Source: Strigamia acuminata
Lineage: Eukaryota; Arthropoda; Chilopoda; Geophilomorpha; Linotaeniidae
Direction: 5' to 3'
Length of the DNA: 64,000 bases
NCBI GenBank assembly: GCA_949358305.1
Contig: OX442321.1
Coordinates: 62,001 to 126,000 of the forward strand
In this document: positions 32,829 to 46,165 of the stretch, one piece after another
How the letters are laid out: every line of letters starts with the position of its first letter
Position numbering within the stretch: the first letter of the stretch is position 1
The notes under the pieces: model-generated
Told to the model about the DNA's origin: nothing
The model's database searches: none
The model's input: the letters and a program-made list of their open reading frames with translations, nothing else
Program-made: the position numbers and the translations under genes

Positions 32829-33569
32829 TCAGTCGCATATCCCGAGCGCGGTGCACACGACCGACGGTTCGATCTCGTACGCAATCACCACTATGATGGC
32901 ATCGCCGTATAACTCGACGAACGATTTACATTGGCCAGTCATGTTCTGAGGCAGCGTGGGACAAACGTTGTCGACCGCGTGCTTGATGTCTGCCTGTAAT
33001 GAAATGAAATGAAAAGAAAAGAAAAGAAATTAAATTAAATTAAATAGAATGACATGAAATGAAATAAAATGACATGAAATGAAATAAAATGACATGAAAT
33101 GAAATAAAAGGACATGAAATGAAATAAAAGGACATGAAATGAAATAAAAGGACATGAAATGAAATAAAATGAAATAAAATGAAATAAAATGAAATAAAAT
33201 GAAATAAAATAAAATAAAATAAAATGAAATGAAATAAATCACACCTCGGTTTTATCTTCATGCAGCTGCTCGTCGATCTTCAGCAAGACGAACTCGCAGA
33301 AGGTGCACATGACTTGCGAGCGACGTGCTTTGCCCCACACGTCTGGGACGCACCGTTGATGAGCGCCGGTCGTTGCACTGCCGCACTCTTTGGCCGACTC
33401 CAAGTCCCGACACCAGTCCTCCGGTCTTTGGGCGCATTCGCTCAGAGCGATAGACGAACTCGCACCTAATTAAAACATCAAAAAATATGAAAAACATCAA
33501 AATTAAAATATTTATCTAATCGTACTTACTGCACACGAACACGGACACAATCAAAACGACCAAAAGCAT
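32829..33569 (-). CDS. Mini-saposin: signal peptide, one saposin-A domain, one saposin-B domain
   Basis: Three exons (33530..33569, 33245..33465, 32829..32993) give a complete 141-aa protein. Exon 1 is a signal peptide nearly identical in design and intron phase to prosaposin exon 1. Exon 2 starts with the saposin-A domain (SSSIALSECAQRPEDWC) and runs, without an intron, into the first half of a saposin-B domain (CTFCEFVLLKIDEQLHEDKTE). Exon 3 completes it (QCKSFVELYGDAIIV, VCTALGIC). The B domain is closest to the fourth B repeat of the neighbouring prosaposin (QCKSFVEMYGDAIIV, ICTELGIC). All six Cys of the B domain are present, so a lipid-binding or membrane-active saposin fold is expected. 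It is an intact tandem paralogue, not a pseudogene. Confidence 0.88.
33001..33238. repeat. Pentanucleotide satellite (GAAAT/GAAATAAAAT)
   Basis: About 240 bases built from GAAAT, AAAAT and GACAT units, filling the second intron of the mini-saposin gene. Long Phe/Ile/Tyr open frames on the minus strand here are artefacts of the repeat. Confidence 0.9.
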
Positions 33570-33851
33570 TTGTTTAGAAACGCCGGCGTGCGTGCACGGA
33601 CCTCGTACGATCCCGAAAAACAGCTCGCAAAAACAAAATCAACAAGAAAAGTTGTGAGAAATACGAATACGAGAGAAATACGGGCGGAAAACCGGAGGCC
33701 GCCCGTTGGGCAACAATAACAACAATTGGAAGGTAAAAAACAATTGCTATAGATTCGCTCAATTCATTAACTCAGCGCGCACTAGATGGCACAACAAATT
33801 TAATACGAATACAATTCAATTCTTTAAATACAACACAATTCGGTGAGAATT

Positions 33852-36800
33852 TTACAGCAAATCCGAAATGCGTACGTTTCTTCTCACTGCATTGCTGTAG
33901 CCTTCCTTGAACCTGAACCAGATGTCCGAACGGGAAAACACGGACGACGATGCGTCCGCTTCGTGTTTCAAAGGAGAAAAGCTACGAACGGCGGCGGGCA
34001 AGCTTCTGCCAAAAAAGTCGACCGAATGCCCAACCTAATTAAAACGTCATTGCATTCCATTACATTTCATTTCCGCAACCGGGTAAAAACAACTCACCCG
34101 CTCCACCAAATTCCTTCGCTTGTCGGCCGCGTCCACAGCAGCCACAGCAGCCACAGGAACCACACCAGTCACGGGTTTGCTGGAAACAAATTTTAATTTT
34201 AATTTTTAATTTTTTGCATTTTAAATGTTTTCATTTTCTTACGTCGCTGCCTCTTTGTCGTCCATCTTCTTTTCGCCCCTGCGCACCTTCTCCAGTTCGA
34301 TCTCGCGTGACACGAGCTGTTTGGCGGCGTACGTCAAATCGTGCCGCTGATTTTGCAAGTTGGACGCCGGAAAACGCACAAGCTCGTCCACGTTGCTGCA
34401 ACAAAAGACAAAAAAGACAAAGACAGAGTGAAAATCAACCGAACGCCGAACGATCTCTCTCGCACGCCTCTTACGGCTCCATTTCGAACGAGTACTGTCC
34501 TTCCGCGCTCTTCTTCTGCACCAAACTCAAGTTGAGCGACACCATCAGGTCCACCAGCGATTTCAACTCGTCCCGTTCTCGCGCGCTCAACAAACGCGAG
34601 TTAACCTTGAAAAATAATTCTATTCGATTAAAACTGATTCAACTCGATCGAACAAATCGTACCGGACGTAACGGCGGACGCAAAATAACCGACAGGTAGG
34701 GCAGAACGTCGAGCAAGAGCGCTCGGCGACCGTTCAGCGAGCGCACTCGAGGCGCTCGATCTTGGTTCAACGTTTCGAGCACGTTCTGACACGCCAGCGT
34801 TCTGTTGCGCACCTCGGCTTGCGCGGTGGGGTACTCGAGCTTCGGCTGTGAATTCGAAGCGAGCTGCGAGCGAAAATAGGCGCTCGCCAAGGGCAGGTAC
34901 GACAAGAGGACGAAACTCTGCGTCTCGTACGTGCGCAGCTGGATCAAATCGACGAACTCGAACCAACCCATCACTTGGCAAAACCCGTCCAACCGATTGC
35001 TCCTGGTCGCCAAATAATTGTGAAAAACGCCCTGGTACATCTTGTCGTAGTCGCCGTTCGTCTGAGCATCGCGCACGAGCCGATGGAAGCTGCAACGACA
35101 AAAACAAAAACGAGTCAAATATTTCTCACGACTCCCACATTCGTACGTTTAACAAGTTCTGCCCCAACCCAAACGTAACCGAACCTAAATTTGGTTGCAA
35201 TCAAACTCGCGACCCCTTTTCGCCCAACAAATTTCACGAAACTGCGTGTATACAGGTATAGTCGTGTTCAAAAAGTCTGCACCTTGAAATTGAAATTGTC
35301 AATTATTTTGTATTTTGTCACTAGGTGAAACACCAGACATCAACAGGTGATTAAATAGCCTCGTTCTCAAGAAACAATCTGAAATTAATAAACAAATTGA
35401 AGAAGCTACGAAGGTAGCCCATTTGACCGGAATATTTTTGCAAAAAGAAGACGAGTGAACTCCGAATTTAAAATCTGATTATTATTGAAAAAAAAACTTT
35501 GAAAGACTTAAATAAAAAAAATTTAAAAAGACAAAATAATTTTATGTCTGTTTAACCAATGAGGGTTACTAAGGGTGTCTAAAAAAAATGTACACATTCT
35601 TCAATTAAATATATATTAATCATTAGTTGTGGGCAGTGTTGCAGTTTTTTCCACTCTTTCGTTTGGTGTATTGTCGAGCCGGTTTTACCCCGTTACGTTT
35701 TAAGTAAACAGATTTTCATTTTAGAGTTCACTTGTCTGGTATTAGAGTTTTTTTGAACACGACTGTACTCGTAGATACAAGAAATCAAACATTTTTCGCA
35801 ATCCCCACATTCAATGTTCCCTTTCATTGCCTCGATTCGGAAGATTCCTCGTCCTCGTTCCTCCGTTTCCCGTCTTTGGAATGAAAAATGTCCCGCCACA
35901 AACTGAAATGAGTCTTCTGAGCGTCCTTGACGCCCACCGCCGACGACAAAATCGACGAGAGCGTCACGAGTTTGGTCTTGCTGCGCCCGAACACGAACTG
36001 ATTCGACGATTGAAATAAATGAATAAAATCAAATGAAAACAATTTCAAGGAAAAGGAGGAGCTTTCTATCTACCTGCAGCGTGCCCAAACAAGAACGAAC
36101 GTCGTTCTCGGACTTCTTACAGAGCGCGAGGAGCGTGCTCAGATCCAGCGCGTATTTTTGCAAGTTGAGAATATCCTGCAGTCGAAACGCCAGACGGGTG
36201 GCCGCGATGGAGGGAAACGACAGGACCAAGGCCGATTGACGCAGCTGCCTCAACGCTGGCACGTACCTGTGGTCATCAATTTTAATACCGAGTTTGAATT
36301 CCATTTAATTTGAATTACTGGTCGTTGCAAATGCAAACGATGGGCCTTCGCAATCCGTTGGCTGAATTCTTTCGTTTGTCTTTGACTTTCGATTCTTTGG
36401 CCGTCGTCATGGACAGGAGCAGATTGATGGATGCCTGCAAGTGCGATGACAATTTCAATTACAATTTCATTCGCGATACGATTACGAACGAGCAAAATTA
36501 TTCAAATGGCAACCGACAGCGGGCGCTCCGTCGATCTCGTCGATCACCAGGCAATTCGGTCGCGGATCCAAGACCGATCTCATTTGCGTCGACGCTTCTA
36601 TCTGGCGTCGAAACAGCTCGGGACTACGGTCGTCGCTGAATGGAGAGATAAATTACACAAACATTATATTCAATAATCAATATTTCAAATAGTAATAATA
36701 GTAACAATACCTGGCGTTCAATTCGACCACGTTGTAGCCAGCGTGGTTGGCAATGACATGAGCCAGAGTGGTTTTGCCCAAACCCGGAGGTCCGCACAGC

Positions 36801-37773
36801 AAAGCGACTCGTTGCGCGGGGCATCCGCTCGGGTCGAGCTCCTCGACCACCTGCTTCGCAAATTTCTTTTTCACCGCCGTCTGACTTTTCTTCTCGCGAA
36901 CCGCCCGAGATTGGCGGTCGAACACCACTTTGTCCCACAGTTTCAACCAGCGCAACAGGTTGCGGTTGATGCCCTGTTCAAATAAAAATAAGTCGATAAA
37001 TAAGTCAATCAATAAGTCAATATCCAGCACTCACATCGTCGCTCAACAAATCAATGTAATCTTTCGGTCTGAACTGATCGACCCACAATTCCGTCGCCAT
37101 CTTTTCTTCGTTCACTATGCATTCCCTCGTTTGCGAACGTTGTCGTAACGCCTGTTTCAAAAAACGAATCGATTTAATTTAAAAAAATAACAAAAAATTA
37201 AATAAATAGAAACAACTCGCCTCGGCTTGACAACGCAATATTGCGAACGGCGTCGACACGAGTTCCTGCATCACACCGGCTGCAAATCGGGGCTTTAATT
37301 AAAGAAACAATATGAGCTTTCAACGGTTTGCTGCTTTTCCTCGCCAACACGCTTGCTTTATACCTGTATGGAATTTTCGCTGCGAATGCTTAAATAAACG
37401 CGTCGTTTCGTCTCGGGACAAGTGACGGGGATAAAATTACCGGGTGGAATTCGTTTCCAAACTCTCTTCCGTTGGCCGCAACGAGTGGCCTCGACGGGCG
37501 GACAAGTTGGTAGTTTAGTCGCGACCACGTCCACTTTCAGCTTTTTGCTGCCATCTTCTGTAATTTAAAAATAAAATTTAAATCAACAAAAATTATTACG
37601 AGCACGAACAAACGGCTAAACGTGCCCCGTTCCGCTTCTTCTACGCGGGCTCTTTTCGCGGTCCGTTCGCCGAACGGTCGGTTCGTCGGAGATTTCTCTT
37701 CGAGTTCGCGCAACACCAGCAATTCGTCCGCGTAGATATCTTCAAAATCATCTTCATCTTCATCCATTTCCAT
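33852..37773 (-). CDS. CHTF18: Chromosome transmission fidelity protein 18 (alternative RFC clamp loader)
   Basis: Large subunit of the CTF18-RFC complex that loads PCNA and supports sister-chromatid cohesion. Fourteen exons: 37614..37773, 37364..37557, 37221..37292, 37035..37151, 36711..36973, 36518..36635, 36319..36434, 36074..36266, 35831..35997, 34663..35089, 34475..34605, 34243..34395, 34098..34179, 33852..34034; 791 aa. Features: LWVDQFRPKDYIDLLSDD, Walker A GPPGLGKTT, VVELNASDDRS, Walker B CLVIDEIDGAP, RPIVCICNDQYVPALRQLR (arginine sensor region), and the conserved C-terminal peptide SDIWFRFKEGYSNAVRRN...DLL, which binds CTF8/DCC1 in known homologues. Two introns (37152..37220 and 35090..35830) use GC donors. 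Human CHTF18 is about 975 aa. Confidence 0.93.
35259..35765. mobile_element. 507-bp Tc1-like MITE in a CHTF18 intron
   Basis: Both ends read (T/C)AGTCGTGTTCAAAAA towards the inside, and both are flanked by TA (35257-35258, 35766-35767). Interior AT-rich, no transposase. It accounts for most of an otherwise oversized 741-base intron. Confidence 0.88.
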
Positions 37774-38429
37774 TTATTTAGGTCTACCAGTTTTCCGCTC
37801 TTCGTGACGTCGCTTCCGCTCGTCGCATTATACTTCTGGATCCAGATCTTGCTCGCGGGGTCGCGGGTCGGCAGTGTAGACGTAACCAAGTTGCGATTGT
37901 GACCGATAAAAACGAACGAACGAACGGCAAAGAGAGCATACCCGCGTTTACTTACGTGAAGATTATGAATCGACTTATCCGATAAGTGGCGGTGATTCAT
38001 TCCTAATTGGTAAAAAAAAAAGACATGCTACGATAAGACTCGACCATCGATAAGGTGAGAAAAACAATGTTTGAAATTAATTCCGTTGGTTCGTTCAAAC
38101 TTGAGAAACAATTTGGAGAATGTGTGTCACAAGTTTAAATGTTTGTTCAACGCCATACCTTTTCTTACCTTGCATTACCTGACGTTTACCGTTTGTTTGT
38201 TTTTTTCTCTTCTTTTTTCGTTTCCTCTTTTTTGTTTCCTGGTTTGCCGCCTACGACATAAACACATCACAGATCCGAAAAAGAAAGAGAAATCACGGCG
38301 ACGCCTTTTATTTAATTTAATTTAATTTTACTTAACTTTAATATTAATTTAATATTATTTTTCTGTAATAACGATGATTGATGATTATTTGTATTTGTAT
38401 TTTATTTGTTTTCTTCGTCAAGGGAAACA
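37774..38429. promoter_or_regulatory. Head-to-head interval, CHTF18 / SH2D4
   Basis: 656 bases between start codons. Besides CHTF18 upstream sequence (37790-37870, GC-rich) it contains T-rich runs before the SH2D4 ATG that could be a 5' UTR intron (TTTTCTTCGTCAAGG). No TATA box. Confidence 0.4.
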
Positions 38430-39801
38430 ATGTTACAACAAATACTAAACGACATGTTCATCGACCCGGATCTGTTGGCCGAACTGGACGATCAACAGAA
38501 ACAAACGCTGTTTTGTAAAATGAGGGCCGAGCAGGTTCGGCGATGGCAGAAGCGGGAGGAACAACTCGAGTTGGAAGAGTCGAAACGGCCCGAGTCGAAA
38601 CGAAGCGCCAAAGTGCAATTTCTCATGGGAAAAGACGACCAACCGTGGACTTGGGTCGTGGGAGCGGACGAGCAAGAGGAAACGGCCAGCGTGAGGAGCA
38701 GGCTCGAGAAGTTTGAAATAAACGAAATCCAGTTCGAAACACGAGAAATGAAATTCGAAACACAAGAAATGAAATTCGGAACACAAGAAATGAAATTCGA
38801 AACGAAAGAAATGAAATCTGCCGAAAACGCGGCCGTCAAGAGTTCGAATCCGAATCCGAATCCAAATCCGAATCTAAATCCGAATGTAAAAGCGAAACCG
38901 CCGGTGCCTCCGAAAGACAAAGTGCTCGAAACGTTGCGCCAGAAAGACATCTACGAGAAAATCCGGGAGACGCAACGAAACGCCGATCGGCTGTCGGAAC
39001 TCATCATGAAGGAGCAGGAGGAGATGTGGAAAGAGCGCGAACGAAAAGCCAAGGAAGCCGAACGACGCATCCGAGAGATCGCGCGACAAGCCCGCGAGGA
39101 GCACCTCAAGACGAGCAACGGCTTGACGAGCACCGCGTCCGTCAGGCAGAAACGGAGCGTCGCTTTCGCTTTCTCCAACCGGTAGAATTGAAATCATTTT
39201 AATTGAAATTTTTTAATTTTAATTTTTTAATTTCTAAAGAAATAATAAAAGACGCGCCAACAAGCCGAGCGACCGGACGGCGGTGGAAGAGTGGTTCCGC
39301 AAGCACGAGGTGCTCGTCAAGGGCAGCGCCGTCGAATCGGACACCGGGCAGCCTTCGCCCTGGTTCCACGGTACGTACAGAGTACGAGTGCTTCCATTTG
39401 CTTCAATTTTCTTGTCTCTCAGGTTTCATCAGTCGCACTCAGGCGGAGCAACTGTTGGAGAATTACGTGCCGGGCACATTCCTGGTTCGCTTGAGCGAAC
39501 GCATTTGGGGTTACGCCATCTCGCTGCGATCGCCGGATCGCTGTAAACATTTCCTGGTGGACGCGGCCGGTTCGTCCTATCAGTTCTTCGGCGCCGGACA
39601 CTTGGCTCATTCCTCCCTCTCCGACCTCATCCTTTATCACAAAGTAAAACTTAACTAACAAATAAATCGAATGAATGAATGGATTAATTGATTGATTGAT
39701 TTCACCAGATTTCACCGATTACCAGCACCGGGCAAGAACTGCTCGTGTATCCGTGTCCTCGAGATGCTAACGTCTCGAGCGTGCACCAATTATTCGCATG
39801 A
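38430..39801 (+). CDS. SH2D4A: SH2 domain-containing adaptor, SH2D4A/B type
   Basis: Cytoplasmic adaptor with one SH2 domain. Exons 38430..39181, 39240..39370, 39423..39643, 39709..39801; 398 aa. The start matches the family exactly in style (MLQQILNDMFIDPDLLAEL, then MRAEQVRRWQKRE) and DDQPWTWV aligns with the vertebrate W-W-V segment, so this ATG is chosen over one 24 bases upstream. A central region has four copies of a 7-residue FETQEMK repeat and an NP repeat, then a Glu/Arg-rich coiled coil. The SH2 domain begins PWFHGFISRTQAEQLL and carries the phosphotyrosine-binding TFLVRLSER; the end is ITSTGQELLVYPC as in SH2D4 proteins. Confidence 0.93.
38736..38815 (+). repeat. Four-copy 21-bp coding repeat in SH2D4
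   Basis: Units of the form AAATTCGAAACACAAGAAATG repeat in frame, encoding F-E/G-T-x-E-M-K. A 6-base (AATCCG)n encoding Asn-Pro follows at about 38846-38885. Confidence 0.85.
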
Positions 39802-39977
39802 ACGCGTCGCAAACTTGTTATCATTCCATCAGTTTTATTAGCAAAACTTCAAGTGCCATTTGATAATATCGACTTGTTTTTTCTTTGTTTTGTTTTGTAT
39901 ATTTGTATGATTATTATTAACAACAAAATTAACTTATTACGGTAAGAATATATATATATATTATTATTAAAAAGTGT

Positions 39978-42598
<2,621 letters not shown>

Positions 42599-45500
42599 AT
42601 GGCTCTCTTTAATAAGTTATTTGCTGGCCGGAGAAGAGATCCTACCAACGAAAAAATACTTTCTCAAGACTCCAGGTATTTTTCAAATTATTTCCGTACG
42701 AATGTTTCGCTTATCTTGAATTTTATTTTATTTTTTGCGTTAAAGCAATTGCGATGTGGAAACTTAACTCCGATCGCTCAATTTAAAAAGAAAAAGAAAT
42801 ATTCCAACAAGAATTCTTCTTTTGCCTCATTTTATTTCCTTTCTTGAAAATATACCCGCGCGTTTATTTTGAGATTTTTGAGATTTTTTTTTTTTCTTTC
42901 CGTATATAAATGTTTTGGAGATCACATGCTCGGCATTGAATCATCCAATTAAAACGGAAAACGTGAAGCATAAATGAATGAATTTTAATTGGCAGGAACT
43001 GATGAATGAACTTTTTGCCTTGGAATTTAATTTCAGTTGGGTTCCACCAGTTTTCAGCAAAGAACAAATCCGACTGCTTCTGTTCCGAGAATGCGAAGGA
43101 ACAAACAGAAAACTCATGTTCGATTCGTCAACGATCAAAAAAGTCGATCCCCTTCCGGTATAAATAAATAATAAATAAATAAATCAATAAATAAATAAAT
43201 AAATAAAAATAAGAAGAATAATTTGGCAGCCAGTACAAAACAACGGATTGGTTCAACGGTTGCGATCGTGCCCAGTCCTCAAGAGCGAAAAAAGCGACGA
43301 GGGAATCCAAATCAGTCAGGACGGATCCGTCTACCAGTTTGTGCGACCGAAAACGGACACTAAGATGCTGGGCGAGATGGTGTTCGGATCGGTGGCCATG
43401 TCGTTTCGCGGGACCACTTCCAAGATCCACAAGACTCGCACGCCGCCGCAACTCATGATCACCAAAGTTTTCCCGTCGCCCCAGCCGAAATCGGACACGT
43501 AAGTGAAATGAAATGAAATGAAATGTTGTTGTAATGTAATATTATTGGCATTCGCAGGGAGCGCAAGTACGCCGACAGTCTTCCGAGCTCGCTGGCCGAC
43601 TGCATCTACGTGCACGAGATGGACCAACTCGAGCGGCTGTCGTCATCGGCCGAGTCGTCGTCGTCGCCGTCCGACTGGCGGGCGCGCAGTTGCCACGAGT
43701 ACGGACAACAGGCGCGGCGAGCTGGCGCGGACGAGCGCCAGCTGCGGTGCGCCGGCAGCCTCAACAGCCTGCTCGAGAACAAGCCGGCGGAAAAGTGTCC
43801 TTCGACGCCGGCCATCTCGTCCACGCTGTCGCACTCGGGCAGCTACCACAGCCTGCAGCGCCGACTGCTGCGTTGCCGGGCCACGAGCATGGAGTTCGGA
43901 CTGGCGCGCAAGCACGACGATCCGAGCGACGACTTGACGTGCTCGCGCCGCTCCAAGCTGGCCACGGCGCTCGTCGTCTCGCTCGACGCGCAACATTCCC
44001 CGCAGTTCCAGGCCTTCTTCTTCTCGCACGTGACGCTGATCGAGGGTCAGCTCAACAAACTGCGCATCGCCGCCGAGAAGGCGTGCCTCGACAAAAAGAC
44101 GTTTCTCAAGCGCATGTTCGACGCTAGCGAGGAGCTGCGCAATTTCCTCTACGACCTGTACAGTGCGCCGCGCCTGCCCAACCCCGTCTGGCTGAGCATG
44201 ATGTCGCCGCAGCAGCCGCACCACGTCGTCTGCCTCCGCTTCCTCACCGAGTTCATCACTCTCCTCAACCAGTTGGACAACAAATCCACCAAGTTGTGCG
44301 TTCATTTACCTTTTAGGTTAATCCTATTTATTCATCTTTTCTTTCTTTCTTTATTATTAGTTTCGTCAGCACCTTGTTGACGGCCATCCTCACGCACCAC
44401 CTGGCCTGGGTGCCCACGGTCATGCCGCCGGGGATCAATCCGAACCATTCGTACCACAAAAAACATTCGGCCAAGTGGGTGCACGCGTTGGCCAAGTCGC
44501 ACCCGTACAATCCGCTGTGGGTTCAGCTCGGAGACCTGTACGGCGCCATCGGCCACCCGTGCAAGATGGCGAGGACTGTGCTCGTCGGCAACAAGTCGGA
44601 ACTGGTCAAACGCTTCCTCTACGTGCTCAGTTACTTCATCCGATGCAGCGAGGTGTACGAAAGCACGGAAAACAAGATGCCCGAGGAGCGGCGTCGCTTC
44701 ACTTCCGTGTCCGTTTCCGAGCCGGCGCTCGCGACCACGTCGTGCGATTTGTGCTGCTGCTGCACGCTCCTCCCGGCCGCGAGTCCTCCCGGCAACGGCA
44801 ACGGCAACGACGACGACGCCGACGCGGCGACCGTTCTGCGGCCGGGAAGGAACCTGTGCGACTCGTGCCGCGAACTCGAGCGGCGGCCGGCCGATCGGAC
44901 GGGGCGTATTTTCGAGCCGTCCAAGGAGGAAGAGGCAGGAATCGACCGCGATTCGGGGATCGGCGGCTGCGAATCGGACGAGCTGCTGCAAACGCAGCCG
45001 CCGACGCTGCCGATAAGCACGTCGCCGTCGCGCGTTCGCTTCACCATCGGCGACGTGCCGCTCAAACACATCCGCAGTCCGCGCGGCGGCGCGCTCTGCT
45101 CCTGCAATATCGCCAAGAGAGTTTCGTCGGAACGCGAATCGGGTCACGTGCCCGTCGTTTCCGATCACCGACCCGCAGTGAGGATCCAAAACGCGATCCA
45201 CGTGGGCTCGAGTTGCGCGCCGCCGGCGGACAACGCCGCCAACGCCAGGACGCGGCACAAGAGCGAGAGCTCCGCGGGTCGCAACTCGACCTTCGTTCAT
45301 CCCCGAGAGATCCCGCTACCCAGGTCGGTCGGCGCGAACAAAGTGTGCGCCTAAAACGGAGAGAGAGAGAGAGAAATGGCCAAATTAATATTTGTTTGTT
45401 TGTTTCGCAGTTTCGAGGGCAAGCAAGCGTTCAACTGCACGGCGGAATACTACCGCAATTTCGCGTGGTCGCTGATGGCCAACTTCAGCGACCACTACAT

Positions 45501-46056
45501 GTCCGACTTCATCCTGCAAGGCACCAACGACGCCGACTACGGCTCGCGTCTGGCCGTCGACCTGTGCGTGTCGGCCGACAAACCCGTTCTCGACGACCCC
45601 GTCGCCGAATCGGTGTGCATCGTGGCCAACGTGGACAATTGGAGCGTTCACGTCATCTCGAACAAAAGTTGCGACGCGTCGACCGGGACGTGCGCCAGCT
45701 CGCCCGTCAGCATGTCGCAACTGATCGCCAACACGACGGAAAGCATTCAACACTTGTGGAAACTTAAAATGTCTCCCGAATTCGTAAATAAATAAAGAAA
45801 TAAATTTAAAAAAAATAAATAAAAGATAAATAAAAATACCTCGTTCTAGTGCCTGATGCATCTGGAAGACCGCCTGCAAGAAATCTACTTTAAGAGTCGG
45901 CTGCTGGCCGAATACCTAACGGAAAAATCGACCTGCGACATCGAGCAAATGACGAGCGATCTCGGCTTGGACGCGAGCGACTTGCCGCTGCTCATGGCCG
46001 TCGCATCGACGCATTCGGCGCCCGTCACCCGCATGTATGGGGTCTCGTACAGATAG
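42599..46056 (+). CDS. FNIP: Folliculin-interacting protein
   Basis: Partner of folliculin, acting on lysosomes as a GAP complex for RagC/D and in AMPK/mTORC1 signalling. Exons 42599..42675, 43037..43157, 43230..43498, 43558..44292, 44361..45323, 45411..45783, 45850..46056; 914 aa. The N-terminal longin part has [34 protein letters not shown] and [10 protein letters not shown]. The DENN part has [44 protein letters not shown] and THPYNPLW-like [19 protein letters not shown]. The C-terminus has DFILQGT, DEPIAEAVCI-like [31 protein letters not shown] and SSDLPLLAAVASTHS-like [15 protein letters not shown]. Exons four and five are GC-rich with strong codon bias, which creates long antisense open frames. 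One gene stands for both vertebrate FNIP1 and FNIP2. Confidence 0.94.
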
Positions 46057-46121
46057 TATCTGCTCCCACTTAGGTGTAAATTGAATTTTTTTAGCCCATT
46101 GTACTTAAAAATCGAAGAAAT

Positions 46122-46151
46122 AATAAAATTGTAAGAAATAATAAATTTATT
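46122..46151. terminator. Overlapping poly(A) signals of FNIP (+) and DDX46 (-)
   Basis: AATAAA at 46122-46127 and again at about 46139 serve the plus-strand gene; TTTATT at 46146-46151 is AATAAA on the minus strand. The stop codons are 110 bases apart, so the two 3' ends must interlock. Confidence 0.6.
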
Positions 46152-46165
46152 CGAATGATGAACGA

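Noticed and set aside
33030-33261. Minus-strand frames encoding Phe/Ile/Tyr/His repeats
   Set aside because: Translations of a pentanucleotide satellite inside an intron.
28966-33569. Regularly spaced saposin exons as a CRISPR-like array
   Set aside because: The repeats are protein-level, divergent in DNA and split by introns; the organism is eukaryotic.
44332-45767. Long Arg/Gly-rich frames on both strands
   Set aside because: Out-of-frame shadows of FNIP exons 4-6; only the annotated frame matches the family and splice phases.
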